Shown piece by piece: positions 27,027 to 35,856 of a DNA stretch of 64,000 nt (the first letter of the stretch is position 1; every line of letters begins with the position of its first letter). Source of the DNA: Candidatus Latescibacterota bacterium (GTDB lineage Bacteria > Krumholzibacteriota > Krumholzibacteriia > WVZY01). A program made the translations under genes and the position numbers. The stretch lies in the NCBI GenBank assembly GCA_011772205.1, contig WVZY01000010.1, forward strand, positions 1-64,000. The letters run 5' to 3'. The notes under the pieces were generated by a model. That model did not search any database. It was given only the letters and a program-made list of their open reading frames with translations, and had not been told where the DNA came from.

Positions 27027-29351
27027 ATGGCTGTTCCCATTCGATACAAGATTTTAACTCTAACACTCTCAATTCTCGGCCTCACTGCCTGGCCGCTGGT
27101 TCCCTCTGCTGCCGGTCAAAACAACAAAGATGATAAATCCTCCACATCGGACGGCGGATCGATTCCCCCTTTTGCGCCGAACACCAACCTGACGTTCTCG
27201 ATACCGAAGATTTTGCGGACAGTGAAGATCGACGGGAAGCTCGATGAGCCGATCTGGAAACGGGCAGCAAGACTCGACAACTTCGTCGAAATCAGTCCCG
27301 GTGACAATGAGAGACCAAAAGTCAAAACAGAAGCCTTTTTTGCGTATGACACCGAAAATTTCTATTTAGGTTTCATTTGCTACGATCACGACACCAACCA
27401 GATCCGTGCATCGATTTGTGACCGTGACGAGATTTTCGATGACGATTTCGTCGGAATCATACTCGACACATTCAATGACCAGCAAAATGGTTACGAGTTC
27501 TTCGTCAATCCGCACGGTATCCAAGGGGATTTGAGCCGAACACCCAGTGTTGAGGACGAGAGCTTCGATACGATATGGGAGGCCGCCGGCGAGATCAACT
27601 CTGTCGGATGGACCGCAGAAATGGCGATTCCATTTAGAAGCCTCCGCTTCCCCGATGCAGAGGAGCAGGAGTGGCGTATCCATGTCCTTAGGATTCGCCC
27701 TCGCGACAGCAGGGAGCAGATCTCCTGGGCGCCGATATCACGAGATGATAACTGTCTCTTCTGCCAGGCCGGCACGATGAAAGGTATCGTAGGCGTGAAC
27801 AAGGGGAGGAACCTCGAGTTTCTACCGTACGCGATCGGTACCCAAGCGAGCAGCCTCGAGGACGCACGCGATCCCGACTCGAGATTTGTCGATGGTAAGG
27901 TCAAGGGTGACTGGGGACTCGGAGTAAAATACGGCATCACGTCGAACCTCACAGCGGACCTCACATACAATCCGGACTTCAGCCAGGTGGAATCGGACGC
28001 CGCTCAGATCGACGTCAACACGACGTTTGCCCTTTTCTTTCCAGAAAAAAGACCTTTCTTCCTCGAAGGATATGACATCTTTCGCACGCACTACAATGTC
28101 GTTTATACGCGCACCATCAACGATCCCACCGTTGCAGCCAAGCTAACCGGGAAAATGGGCAAATACACAATCGGCTACGTTCTTGCTCGGGATGAAATAT
28201 CGCCCTTCATCGTCCCGTTCGATGACTGGACCGAGCTGGCCGCCGGCGGCAAGTCCATTTCGAACATCCTGCGCATAAAACGCGATATCCTTTCCGACTC
28301 TTATATTGGGATTCTCTTTACGGACAGGCATCATACGAACGGCTCCAGTGCATCCAACACCACATTCGGAGTGGACTGGACCATTCGATTCAAGGAAAAC
28401 TACTACATCGACACGCAGATCGGGGGGAGCTACACGAGGGAGCCGGATGACCTGGATCTGTCATCGAGTTTCACGGATACCACTTTCAGTGACGGCAAAT
28501 ACACTTCCATATTCGACGGTGAAAACTTTACCGGAACTTCGCTCTATGCGCAGTTCAGGAGAAATGCAAGGCACTGGAATGTATTTTTGGCGTACCAGGA
28601 TCTCTCCCCAACGTTGAGGGCCGAAAATGGATTCGTCACAGGCAACAACTACCGGCTTGGAACTCTGTGGAACGGTTTTCTCCTTCAACCGAACAATAAG
28701 GTCGTCGATCTCATCGAACCGGCCTTCAACGCGGGCCTCAAGTACAACCACGAGGGGATTTATAAAGACAGCTGGTTCCGGTTACAGAACTTCATCCGTT
28801 TCAAGAAGCAAACGAGCCTTTTTCTTGCATATCTTTGGAGTGCGGAACGGTTCCGGGATGTGCTCATCAAGGGGATCAGCCGTCTAGAGGGAGAGGCATA
28901 TACAGAGTTCTCCGAATTCCTGTCCGGCGGCTCATCGTGGAGAATCGGCCGCTCGGTAGCCAGGAGCGAGACTCCGACCGTTCTCGGGCGCGAGAGAACG
29001 ATCAGCCTGTGGACGACCGTGAAGCCGACATCCCAGCTGAGAATCCACATCAATTACGACTACGCGAAGATGCTGGCGCTCCATTCGAACACCGAATTCT
29101 ATAGCGGCTTCGTCGCCCGATCCAGGCTGACTTACCAGTTTACAAAACGCCTCTACCTGAGATTGATCACCCAGTACAACGATTTCGCAAAAGCATTCGA
29201 AATCGATCCACTCTTGAGTTACAAGATCAATCCATTTACCGTGTTCTTCATGGGATCCACTCACGACCTATCCGATTTCGGAAGGGATGTCGGTTACAGA
29301 CAAACAGACCGGCAGTTCTTCGTGAAGTTCCAGTATCTGTTCAGGGTGTGA
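27027..29351 (+). CDS. DUF5916 outer-membrane protein with CBM9-like domain
   Basis: The 774-residue exported protein begins with a signal peptide (ending near PSAAGQ). A carbohydrate-binding-module-9-like domain covers about residues 55-240 (VKIDGKLDEPIWKRA, AFFAYDTENFYLGF, WTAEMAIPFRSL). The remainder is DUF5916, a beta-rich region likely to form an outer-membrane barrel (VESDAAQIDVNTTFALFFPE is its family stretch). It ends with an aromatic residue pattern (FQYLFRV) typical of barrel C-termini. Such proteins are common in Bacteroidota and related phyla; their ligand is unknown. It is monocistronic and converges with the dehydrogenase operon. Confidence 0.85.
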   Translation: MAVPIRYKILTLTLSILGLTAWPLVPSAAGQNNKDDKSSTSDGGSIPPFAPNTNLTFSIPKILRTVKIDGKLDEPIWKRAARLDNFVEISPGDNERPKVKTEAFFAYDTENFYLGFICYDHDTNQIRASICDRDEIFDDDFVGIILDTFNDQQNGYEFFVNPHGIQGDLSRTPSVEDESFDTIWEAAGEINSVGWTAEMAIPFRSLRFPDAEEQEWRIHVLRIRPRDSREQISWAPISRDDNCLFCQAGTMKGIVGVNKGRNLEFLPYAIGTQASSLEDARDPDSRFVDGKVKGDWGLGVKYGITSNLTADLTYNPDFSQVESDAAQIDVNTTFALFFPEKRPFFLEGYDIFRTHYNVVYTRTINDPTVAAKLTGKMGKYTIGYVLARDEISPFIVPFDDWTELAAGGKSISNILRIKRDILSDSYIGILFTDRHHTNGSSASNTTFGVDWTIRFKENYYIDTQIGGSYTREPDDLDLSSSFTDTTFSDGKYTSIFDGENFTGTSLYAQFRRNARHWNVFLAYQDLSPTLRAENGFVTGNNYRLGTLWNGFLLQPNNKVVDLIEPAFNAGLKYNHEGIYKDSWFRLQNFIRFKKQTSLFLAYLWSAERFRDVLIKGISRLEGEAYTEFSEFLSGGSSWRIGRSVARSETPTVLGRERTISLWTTVKPTSQLRIHINYDYAKMLALHSNTEFYSGFVARSRLTYQFTKRLYLRLITQYNDFAKAFEIDPLLSYKINPFTVFFMGSTHDLSDFGRDVGYRQTDRQFFVKFQYLFRV

Positions 29352-29380
29352 GAAACGGTTGCAAGGCTCCCGCACGGTGA

Positions 29381-30421
29381 TCAATTCTTATCGCCCACCC
29401 GCAGGACGATTTTTCCCGCTACGCTTCTGCTTTCCATCAGCCGGTGTGCTTCTGCGGTTTCCTCGAGATCCATCACGCGGTCGATCGCCGCTTTTATTTC
29501 GCCTCTAAAGAGGAACTGGAGGGGGGCAAGGAGATCGTTTTTGGAGCCCATCGTCGAGCCGATGATTTGGAGCTGTCTGAAGAAGATATGCCTCAGGTCG
29601 GTTTGAGGATCGTAACCGGTCGTTGCCCCACAGGTAACGAGGCGCCCGCCACGGGCGAGGCTCTTCAGGCTGTTCACCCATGTGTCCTTCCCAATGTAAT
29701 CGACGCACACATCGACGCCCTTTTTGTTCGTTTCGGATTTGATGCGCTTGACAAAATCCTCTTCCGCATAGTTGATCACCACATCTGCGCCGAGCCGCCG
29801 GCACAGTTCGAGCTTTTCCTCGCTGCTCGCAGCCGCGAACACGCGGGCACCGGCCCTTTTGGCGATTTGTATGCAAGCGGTCCCAACTCCGGAAGCGGCG
29901 CCGAGTATGAGGACGTCCTCGCCCGGTTGAAGGGCAGCACGAGTGATCAACATTCTCCACGCGGTGAGGAATACGAGGGGAACGGCCGCGGCGGCCTCGA
30001 AAGAAATATGGGCGGGGATTTTGATCACGTTCTCCGCCGGGACCACGATCTTCTCACAGCAGGTGCCATTAACGGTTTCCCCCATGATGTGGTACGTCCG
30101 GCACAATGACGCATCTCCCCTGATGCAGTATTCACACTTGCCGCAGCTCAGAGACGGATTGAGAAGAACACGATCACCGGCTTCGAAGCCGCCGACGTCT
30201 TCTCCCAGACCGGCAACGACACCCGAGGCATCGCTTCCCGGGATGTGAGGAAACTCGATGGAAAATCCCGGCATCCCACGCCGGACGAACAGGTCGAGAT
30301 GATTCAAAGAGGCGGCTCTCACCTCCATGAGCACCTCGCCCCTTCCGGGTTCCGGATCGGGCAGATCCCCGAACTTCAAAACTTCGGGGCCGCCGTGCTC
30401 TTCGAAATAGATCGCTCTCAT
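29381..30421 (-). CDS. Zinc-type alcohol dehydrogenase/quinone oxidoreductase family
   Basis: This 346-residue MDR-superfamily oxidoreductase has a GroES-like N-terminal half with a zinc-binding lobe (NPSLSCGKCEYCIRGDASLC) and a Rossmann half (ILGAASGVGTACIQIAKRAG). The catalytic-zinc ligand region is present only partly: NHLDLFVRRG carries Asp where alcohol dehydrogenases use Cys, as in many quinone-reductase-like members. It is the last gene of the sod-pterin dehydratase operon, 19 bases after the dehydratase. This suggests a role under oxidative conditions, but the substrate is unknown. Confidence 0.88.
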   Translation of the reverse strand: MRAIYFEEHGGPEVLKFGDLPDPEPGRGEVLMEVRAASLNHLDLFVRRGMPGFSIEFPHIPGSDASGVVAGLGEDVGGFEAGDRVLLNPSLSCGKCEYCIRGDASLCRTYHIMGETVNGTCCEKIVVPAENVIKIPAHISFEAAAAVPLVFLTAWRMLITRAALQPGEDVLILGAASGVGTACIQIAKRAGARVFAAASSEEKLELCRRLGADVVINYAEEDFVKRIKSETNKKGVDVCVDYIGKDTWVNSLKSLARGGRLVTCGATTGYDPQTDLRHIFFRQLQIIGSTMGSKNDLLAPLQFLFRGEIKAAIDRVMDLEETAEAHRLMESRSVAGKIVLRVGDKN

Positions 30422-30440
30422 TCCACAGAACGCAAAGAGA

Positions 30441-30770
30441 TCAATAAAGCGTATCCGCCTTGGCGGCGAGTATGAAATCGCTCTCCGTCAAACCGTCTAT
30501 TTTGTGGGTCCAGATTAGCAGCTTCACTTTTCCCCATGCAAGATAGATGTCGGGATGGTGCCCCTCCTCCTCAGCGAGCTCTCCCACTTTGCTCGTAAAA
30601 TCGAGGGCCTGGCGAAAGTTCTCGAACGGATATTCCTTTTCGAGATGGTGTTCGTCCACTATTTTCCAACCCTTACCGAGCTCCTCGTGAAGCGATTCCA
30701 GCTCATCACCTTGCAGCGGAGGAACTCCTCCCCTGCAGGGAACACACTTTTTCTCGGTGAGATTGCTCAT
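30441..30770 (-). CDS. Pterin-4a-carbinolamine dehydratase
   Basis: This is a 109-residue enzyme of the PCD/DCoH family that dehydrates 4a-hydroxytetrahydrobiopterin. The ATG at 30770 has GGAG six bases upstream and gives the normal size. The active-site motif EEEGHHPDIYLAW followed by WTHKIDGLTESD is intact. A Cys pair near the start (KKCVPCRGG) is typical of the bacterial group. No aromatic amino acid hydroxylase is encoded nearby, so it may recycle another pterin cofactor, or its link with the flanking sod gene may lie in oxidative stress. Confidence 0.9.
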   Translation of the reverse strand: MSNLTEKKCVPCRGGVPPLQGDELESLHEELGKGWKIVDEHHLEKEYPFENFRQALDFTSKVGELAEEEGHHPDIYLAWGKVKLLIWTHKIDGLTESDFILAAKADTLY

Positions 30771-30816
30771 TATTATCTCCTTTCCAGAAGTCCCGCTCAG
30801 CAGACGCTCAACGAGC

Positions 30817-31428
30817 TTAGCCTGCGGCAGAAAAACGCCGGGCAACCTCATTCCAGTTGACAACGTTCCACCAGTTGGTGATGTACTCCGGCCGCCGGTT
30901 CTGGTACTTGAGGTAATAGGCGTGCTCCCAAACATCGATCGTGAGAATCGGGGTCATCCCTTCGGAAAGCGGTGTATCCTGATTGGCCGTCGAAGTCACG
31001 ATCAGCCCTCCATCCGACTTCCGGCTCAACCATGCCCAACCACTTCCAAAACGGGTCTTGGCCGCTGTCTCGAATTGATCCTTGAATTTGTCGAAGCTTC
31101 CGAATGCGGCCTCTATTGCAGTGGCCAGCTGTCCCTGAGGCTGTCCGCCGGCTTTTGGTCCCATGACCGTCCAGAACAACATATGGTTGGCGTGTCCGCC
31201 ACCGTTATTGCGGACGGCCGTGCGGATATCCTCTGGGATGCTCGAGAGATCTTTGAGAAGATCTTCGATCGGCTTCCCGTCGAGATCCGCATATTTCTCC
31301 AGCGTCGCATTGGTGTTATTCACATAGGTCTGGTGATGCTTGCTGTGATGAATTTCCATCGTGCGGGCATCGATATAGGGTTCGAGCGCATCGTAAGCGT
31401 ACGGCAGAGATGGTAGTTCATAGGCCAT
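30817..31428 (-). CDS. sod: Fe/Mn superoxide dismutase
   Basis: This 203-residue enzyme converts superoxide to hydrogen peroxide and oxygen. The start at 31428 has GAGG upstream and gives the canonical N-terminus ([19 protein letters not shown]). Metal ligands are visible in [19 protein letters not shown] and DVWEHAYYL. The signature alone does not decide iron from manganese. No signal peptide is present, so it is cytoplasmic. It heads a three-gene operon with the pterin dehydratase and a dehydrogenase, driven by the promoter-operator at 31.60-31.64 kb shared in design with the Fe-S carrier gene. Confidence 0.95.
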   Translation of the reverse strand: MAYELPSLPYAYDALEPYIDARTMEIHHSKHHQTYVNNTNATLEKYADLDGKPIEDLLKDLSSIPEDIRTAVRNNGGGHANHMLFWTVMGPKAGGQPQGQLATAIEAAFGSFDKFKDQFETAAKTRFGSGWAWLSRKSDGGLIVTSTANQDTPLSEGMTPILTIDVWEHAYYLKYQNRRPEYITNWWNVVNWNEVARRFSAAG

Positions 31429-31595
31429 TTTTGATTCCTCCAGATAAATGGGTTCAGTTTGTAGATGAACCAAGTAGTGAACGTACCATGCGGTTCATCA
31501 ACCGATAACGCATGATTCACAATTAATGAGAAACGAGTAGCTGCCAGCCCAGCGAAGACGTAACTGCGAGTCATATTTTCGAATGGCGAATCATG

Positions 31596-31608
31596 GACCA
31601 ATTTGGTC
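31596..31608. promoter_or_regulatory. Operator overlapping the sod promoter start region
   Basis: GACCA-ATT-TGGTC is a perfect 13-base palindrome lying 6 bases downstream of the -10 element. The same GGACC-N5-GGTC arrangement, at the same distance from an identical -10, is found before the Fe-S carrier gene. A common repressor, perhaps of the Rrf2/IscR family, is inferred. Confidence 0.65.
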
Positions 31609-31614
31609 TTAGTT

Positions 31615-31643
31615 ATTATAATCAGCGAGGAAGCCCCAGTCAA
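31615..31643 (-). promoter_or_regulatory. Sigma-70 promoter of the sod operon
   Basis: TTGACT (31638-31643) and a perfect TATAAT (31615-31620) lie 17 bases apart. The leader to the sod ATG is about 180 bases and includes a small GGTTCA/TGAACC hairpin near 31450-31470. Confidence 0.85.
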
Positions 31644-31784
31644 ATGGGAAAATCAGATTGGGCTGAAACCTCGATGATGCTGTCCCAGCTCCGGGTAAGC
31701 CCCCGGAAACGCCCTCCAATAAATCCTTAGGCCACTCTCAGGCTTTCGCAGAGCTTCTGCATCGCCGCTCAGTGAAGACAGGAA

Positions 31785-33230
31785 TTATGCGCCCGGCTTA
31801 GGCCGGAAGGCCCCGAGCACCTCGATGGTTTGCTCTCGATTCATCAGCAGATTCAATACAAAGTAGATTGCCACCCCCGCTGCGACACCCGTGGTCAGCG
31901 TCCACAGATCGCCCAGCTGCCGGCCCAACAGCAGTTCGAGCGATTTGACGGCACCGAACATGACGAGCCCTGTCAGGAGCGGCATGGAGATGGATTTCAA
32001 CAATCGGGTCATTTTCAAGCGGATCAGGCTGAACGGAATAGCAAGGGTTGGGTAGGCGAGAAGAGCTATAGCGATAGTATAGCCGCTTGCTACTCCGATA
32101 ACTCCCCACCGAAGCCCGACAATGTATGCGGTGATGCGAACGGTCGAGCCAACGATGGACCAGCGAAACATCCAGTCGGTGCGTCCTTTGGCCTTATAGA
32201 TCGAGCCTGCATTCATTAGAATGGACGAAATCATGCTAGCCGGCGCCAGAATCATGATCAACGGAACCACAGGACCCCATTGGTCGCCAAAAACGGTAAA
32301 AACAAACGGTCTTGCAAGAGCGAAGACACCGAGCATCAGGGGGAACATTACAAGAGCAACAGAGGAGGCCGTCTTCAAGAAGGCGCGCTGGAAGCGATCT
32401 TCGTAGTCTTGTAGTTTCGATAGCACAGGAAATATCACGCGACCCATCAAGACCGAGACACTCTGCAATGGATACAGCATTAACCTGTAAGCAATCGTGT
32501 AATACCCCAGCGCATCCGCACCCAGGTATCTCCCGACGAGCAAGTAGTCGGCAGACCGAGCGAAATAATTGAGCACGCTGAATGCTGTTAGATTCACGCT
32601 GTAGCTCCAGATCTCTTTTACCGCCTTAATGCGGAACACAAGCCGCGGCCTCCACTTGCTCAGAATCCACAAAAGAGCAGTGTTCAAAACAATACTGCTC
32701 AGCGACTGGCACACGAGGCTGTATACGCCAAACCCGAGGAAAGCCATCGAGATACCAACTGCGGAACCCACGAGCACCGAAGTGGCTTCGATCCTTGCGA
32801 GCTTTCCGAAGGCGAGGTCTCTCTCGAGTAGGGATTGCTGCAGGATTCCCAGGCTTGCGAAAAGAAACGTGAGGGACAGAAGCTGCAGGATCGGCGTTAG
32901 ACGCACCTCTTTATAAAATGAGGCGACCAACGGCGCGGTGAAATAAATAATGAGAGTCACGCAAAAGCCAAAACTCAAATTGATCCAGAAAACGCTGGAT
33001 AGCATTTCCTCTGTGAGATCTTTTCTCTGGATAACCGCCGCCGAGGTTCCCAGATCTCTGAACAATATGGCAAAGCCGATGACCACCATTGCCATTCCCA
33101 GAAGGCCAAAATCGGAGGGTTCCAGCAGTCGGGCGAGAACGAGCGTCGTCAACAACTGCACGATCTGCCGGGTCCCCTGTGATGCGGCGGACCATTTGAG
33201 TCCCGAAGTCGCCTGCTCTTTCAGATCCAT
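31785..33230 (-). CDS. Polysaccharide flippase (MOP superfamily, Wzx/MviN-like)
   Basis: This 481-residue inner-membrane protein has 12-14 hydrophobic helices. The N-terminal stretch LKWSAASQGTRQIVQLLTTL and the following VLARLLEPSDFGLLGMA are typical of the lipopolysaccharide/teichuronic flippase branch (WzxC/TuaB-like). Members move lipid-linked oligosaccharides across the membrane. The gene lies 137 bases downstream of a glycosyltransferase on the same strand, so the two probably contribute to surface polysaccharide synthesis. Only these two such genes are found here, so the rest of the pathway must lie elsewhere. ATG at 33230 with GAGG upstream. Confidence 0.88.
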   Translation of the reverse strand: MDLKEQATSGLKWSAASQGTRQIVQLLTTLVLARLLEPSDFGLLGMAMVVIGFAILFRDLGTSAAVIQRKDLTEEMLSSVFWINLSFGFCVTLIIYFTAPLVASFYKEVRLTPILQLLSLTFLFASLGILQQSLLERDLAFGKLARIEATSVLVGSAVGISMAFLGFGVYSLVCQSLSSIVLNTALLWILSKWRPRLVFRIKAVKEIWSYSVNLTAFSVLNYFARSADYLLVGRYLGADALGYYTIAYRLMLYPLQSVSVLMGRVIFPVLSKLQDYEDRFQRAFLKTASSVALVMFPLMLGVFALARPFVFTVFGDQWGPVVPLIMILAPASMISSILMNAGSIYKAKGRTDWMFRWSIVGSTVRITAYIVGLRWGVIGVASGYTIAIALLAYPTLAIPFSLIRLKMTRLLKSISMPLLTGLVMFGAVKSLELLLGRQLGDLWTLTTGVAAGVAIYFVLNLLMNREQTIEVLGAFRPKPGA

Positions 33231-33367
33231 TTGACCTCAATTACTGAATAAGGATTGCGTATCGAAAAAGAGTTTCGCTCATTCGCTGGTAGAATACTGG
33301 GTACTTGGAATGCTCAAAGCCATCGCTTCGATATGCGGGCCCAAAAGCACCGCGGCGGGAATTGAAG

Positions 33368-34570
33368 TCAGCACGGCGCTATCGGGTCCTTCTGCCCACT
33401 GAGCGCTCTGTCATATATTTCCAGGAGCTTTCCGTTCTGGACGTCCAAGTTGAATTTTGATTTCACCTTCTCAGCAGCACGGCGGCCAAACGCATCGGTG
33501 CACTCCAGCGCGCTGCCAAGAGCCGACAGATATCCCTCGATATCCCGCTCCTCGACCAAGAATCCATCAACACCATGATCGATGATTTCGGGAATTCCGC
33601 TGTGTCTCGTGCTCACAACGATCAAGCCTGTAGACATCGCTTCGGCAATCACCGTGGGCAGCCCCTCCTGATCCCCTGCTTCCGATATTACGCTGTGATG
33701 AACAAAAATATCTGCGTTGCTCATCAGCCGTATCGCTTGATCAGTTGTAACTCTTCCAACGAAACGGACGCGATCTTCAATATTCATTCTTCGGCATAAG
33801 GCTTCCATCTCCCCGCGGAGCGGGCCATCACCGGCAAGCGTGAGATTGCAATTTGAATATCTCGAGAACAGCTTTGAAAATGCTTCGATCGTGTAGCGAT
33901 GTCCTTTCTTTTCAACGAAGTTTGATACCTGAAGAAATTCGATTGGCAGCCCCTCTTTTACTTTTTCAGAGGGCGCCTTTCTCTCCACATACCGGAAGTT
34001 CTCCACTGGAGCCCCGATGTAGTGCACGACCAGCCGGGATCGGTCGGCGCCAACGCCGATAAGTCGTTCCGCCACTCCTCTAGAAACCGCAATAATAATT
34101 GCGTAATCGAACAGTTCCCTCAGCTGGGCGACATATATCGGATTTCTCAGCAGCATCGAAGCTTCAAAACCATGGAAAGTTGCTACAAGGGGAATTCTCA
34201 TCGCCCGCGCCACGGGGAGAATTTCGAGCGCATACGGACCGAAGTGCGCATGTATCAGACGGACTTTTTGCTCCCTGACAATCCGTTTCCAATACCGAAT
34301 ATGAATCGGGGGAAGCGCGGCATATTTCCGTTTCAAAAGTCTTTCCAAGCGACTTTGAACCCTATCGAAAAAATTCCATTCCTTTGCATAGATAGGTTCA
34401 TACGGGAAGATGTCGAGATTGGAAAGCGATGATGTGAGAACAATTGGACGAAATCGGCTGGCAGCGCCGTGCAGCTGACGATAAACAAAAGTCATAGATA
34501 TCGAGAGATAATATCTCAGATAAACGGCTATCGCCTGTTTCTTATCGTCGTTTGACATGGAGCTAACCAT
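33368..34570 (-). CDS. Group 1 glycosyltransferase (GT4-like)
   Basis: This 400-residue GT-B enzyme transfers a sugar from a nucleotide donor. The N-terminal domain includes VRLIHAHFGPYALEILPVAR and LVATFHGFEASML. The donor-binding C-terminal domain has LEFLQVSNFVEKKGHRYTIEAF, NLTLAGDGPLRGEMEALC and EAGDQEGLPTVIAEAMSTG with the E-x7-E motif. A colanic-acid/amylovoran-type enzyme is the nearest look-alike; donor and acceptor are unknown. The reading from 34594 uses TTG, so ATG at 34570 (or 34558) is more likely. It lies directly upstream of the flippase. Confidence 0.9.
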   Translation of the reverse strand: MVSSMSNDDKKQAIAVYLRYYLSISMTFVYRQLHGAASRFRPIVLTSSLSNLDIFPYEPIYAKEWNFFDRVQSRLERLLKRKYAALPPIHIRYWKRIVREQKVRLIHAHFGPYALEILPVARAMRIPLVATFHGFEASMLLRNPIYVAQLRELFDYAIIIAVSRGVAERLIGVGADRSRLVVHYIGAPVENFRYVERKAPSEKVKEGLPIEFLQVSNFVEKKGHRYTIEAFSKLFSRYSNCNLTLAGDGPLRGEMEALCRRMNIEDRVRFVGRVTTDQAIRLMSNADIFVHHSVISEAGDQEGLPTVIAEAMSTGLIVVSTRHSGIPEIIDHGVDGFLVEERDIEGYLSALGSALECTDAFGRRAAEKVKSKFNLDVQNGKLLEIYDRALSGQKDPIAPC

Positions 34571-35079
34571 AGTTTTCCCAATAACCAAAGTCAAATAAAT
34601 AATACCTCAAACCTGCAAGCGATCTGAATCTCATCTTATTGTTGTGATGCAGCAAACAGGCCGGTCTGCAGGAACTTCATAACCGCTCCAACAGAATTGA
34701 CGTAGTGAATAAATAGATCTCAGGAGTTCCGCAATGAGCGGATAGCATTGTGCAAGCAGGAAACGCCACGAAAGCATATGGTGCACATTGAATCCGTGGC
34801 GGTGATTTGACGGGAAAACTCGGTTATCCCAAGACCGGCGTTTGGCTCTCGATTATGACGAAAGCAGTTCGGTTTTTCTTCGACAGGATACGCTCTATTG
34901 CAGTTTGGGATTCCGATCGTACTAAGCGGCTTGGATAAGTCAGTGCTCTCTCTTTTACCCTTTCTCTTCAATCTTTAATCATCTTCTTGAGGACGACCTC
35001 GCATAAACATCGGGGTTCCCCTAAGCTTTATTGTCTACACCGGTTCTAATTGTCTCTCCTCATGCCTTCCGGAAACATC
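34571..35079. other. Intergenic region, no gene seen
   Basis: About 0.5 kb between the glycosyltransferase and the Fe-S carrier gene. An 83-codon frame on the minus strand (34720-34971) lacks a ribosome-binding site and protein-like composition. A small GGGG-TT-CCCC palindrome at 35012-35021 is too short to interpret. Nothing else is recognised. Confidence 0.5.
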
Positions 35080-35409
35080 TCAAGCACTGAACGACTGCCC
35101 ACAACCACACGTCCCAACAGCGTTCGGATTGCTGAACACAAAACCTTTCCCGTTCAAGCCTGATGTATAATCCAGCGTCAGCCCCATCAGAAAGAATTTG
35201 CTTTTGCCGTCGATGAGCAGGCTTATTCCACCCTGCTCGACGATCGCGTCGTCTTCAGCGCGCTCCTTTTCGAAGGACAGATTATAGGAAAGTCCCGAGC
35301 AGCCTCCCCCCGTAACACCGATCCTCAGATAAGTATCCTCCGGGGACAAATTCTCTTCTTCCAGGCTGCTTTTGATCGCTCTTATTGCTTTTTCAGTAAG
35401 GTGAATCAT
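35080..35409 (-). CDS. A-type iron-sulfur carrier (ErpA/IscA/HesB)
   Basis: The 109-residue protein binds and passes on Fe-S clusters during cofactor assembly. The three conserved cysteines are present: GGGCSGLSY and the C-terminal GTCGCGQSF. Length and the opening MIHLTEKAIRAIKSSL fit the family. ErpA and IscA cannot be told apart with confidence here. No isc or suf scaffold gene adjoins. Expression is probably controlled by the promoter and operator at 35.52-35.57 kb, which closely resemble those of the sod operon; this suggests a common iron, Fe-S or redox signal. Confidence 0.93.
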   Translation of the reverse strand: MIHLTEKAIRAIKSSLEEENLSPEDTYLRIGVTGGGCSGLSYNLSFEKERAEDDAIVEQGGISLLIDGKSKFFLMGLTLDYTSGLNGKGFVFSNPNAVGTCGCGQSFSA

Positions 35410-35522
35410 CTTCGAACTCCCTTTGACGACTGGATCGATACCGTCTTTAAGCCCTTAATCATCAAATTGTTATGGATGTGCTGGAAGGCCTCGACCCGCT
35501 TTTCCACAATAGGTCTCAAAAT

Positions 35523-35543
35523 ATAGGACCTATCTGGTCCTAT
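35523..35543. promoter_or_regulatory. Operator of the Fe-S carrier gene
   Basis: ATAGGACC-TATCT-GGTCCTAT is a perfect inverted repeat with 8-base arms. It lies just downstream of the -10 element, where a bound protein would block transcription. A further half-site-like AATAGGTC occurs at about 35508. The shape and length recall Rrf2/IscR-family sites (ATA...GACT-N-AGTC...TAT type), though the core differs. Confidence 0.75.
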
Positions 35544-35545
35544 TT

Positions 35546-35574
35546 ATTATAATCACGTCCGGCCGTCGAGTCAA
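35546..35574 (-). promoter_or_regulatory. Sigma-70 promoter of the Fe-S carrier gene
   Basis: TTGACT (35569-35574) and TATAAT (35546-35551) lie 17 bases apart, exactly as in the sod promoter. The sequence GTGATTATAATAA around the -10 is almost shared with that promoter. The leader is about 130 bases. Confidence 0.85.
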
Positions 35575-35819
35575 AGTGGAAGTGTTGCCCGGGAAATTTC
35601 GTGTAAGGGCCCGGTGACGCACCGCTCAGCCCCGCCGAATCCCGGACCGGACTAGCCTCCGCTCGGTTGACACCAGACTCATCGGGAATTAACCTCGAAG
35701 TGCCTTGGCATATCAATGTACAGAAGAATACGGAATAATGGACGACTTGCGCGTGTTGATCCTGGTTCAAAAAATCCCTTTCAAGTTCGACCGGGCGCCT
35801 GGAAAATCGGGCTAACTGT

Positions 35820-35846
35820 GTAACTTTCCACATTTCCTGGACGTTA
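35820..35846 (+). promoter_or_regulatory. Possible ECF-type promoter of the first sigma cassette
   Basis: GTAAC (35820-35824) and CGTTA (35842-35846) are 17 bases apart, a pattern like the -35 AAC and -10 CGT of autoregulated ECF promoters. It would place transcription start only a few bases before the ATG at 35857, and no clear Shine-Dalgarno is present there. Confidence 0.4.
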
Positions 35847-35856
35847 GTAAAGACAG

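Noticed and set aside
26830-27027. 65-codon frame upstream of the DUF5916 gene
   Set aside because: No ribosome-binding site; it ends at the start codon of the real gene by chance.
34720-34971. 83-codon minus-strand frame
   Set aside because: Basic, low-complexity product, no Shine-Dalgarno and no family resemblance; treated as intergenic.
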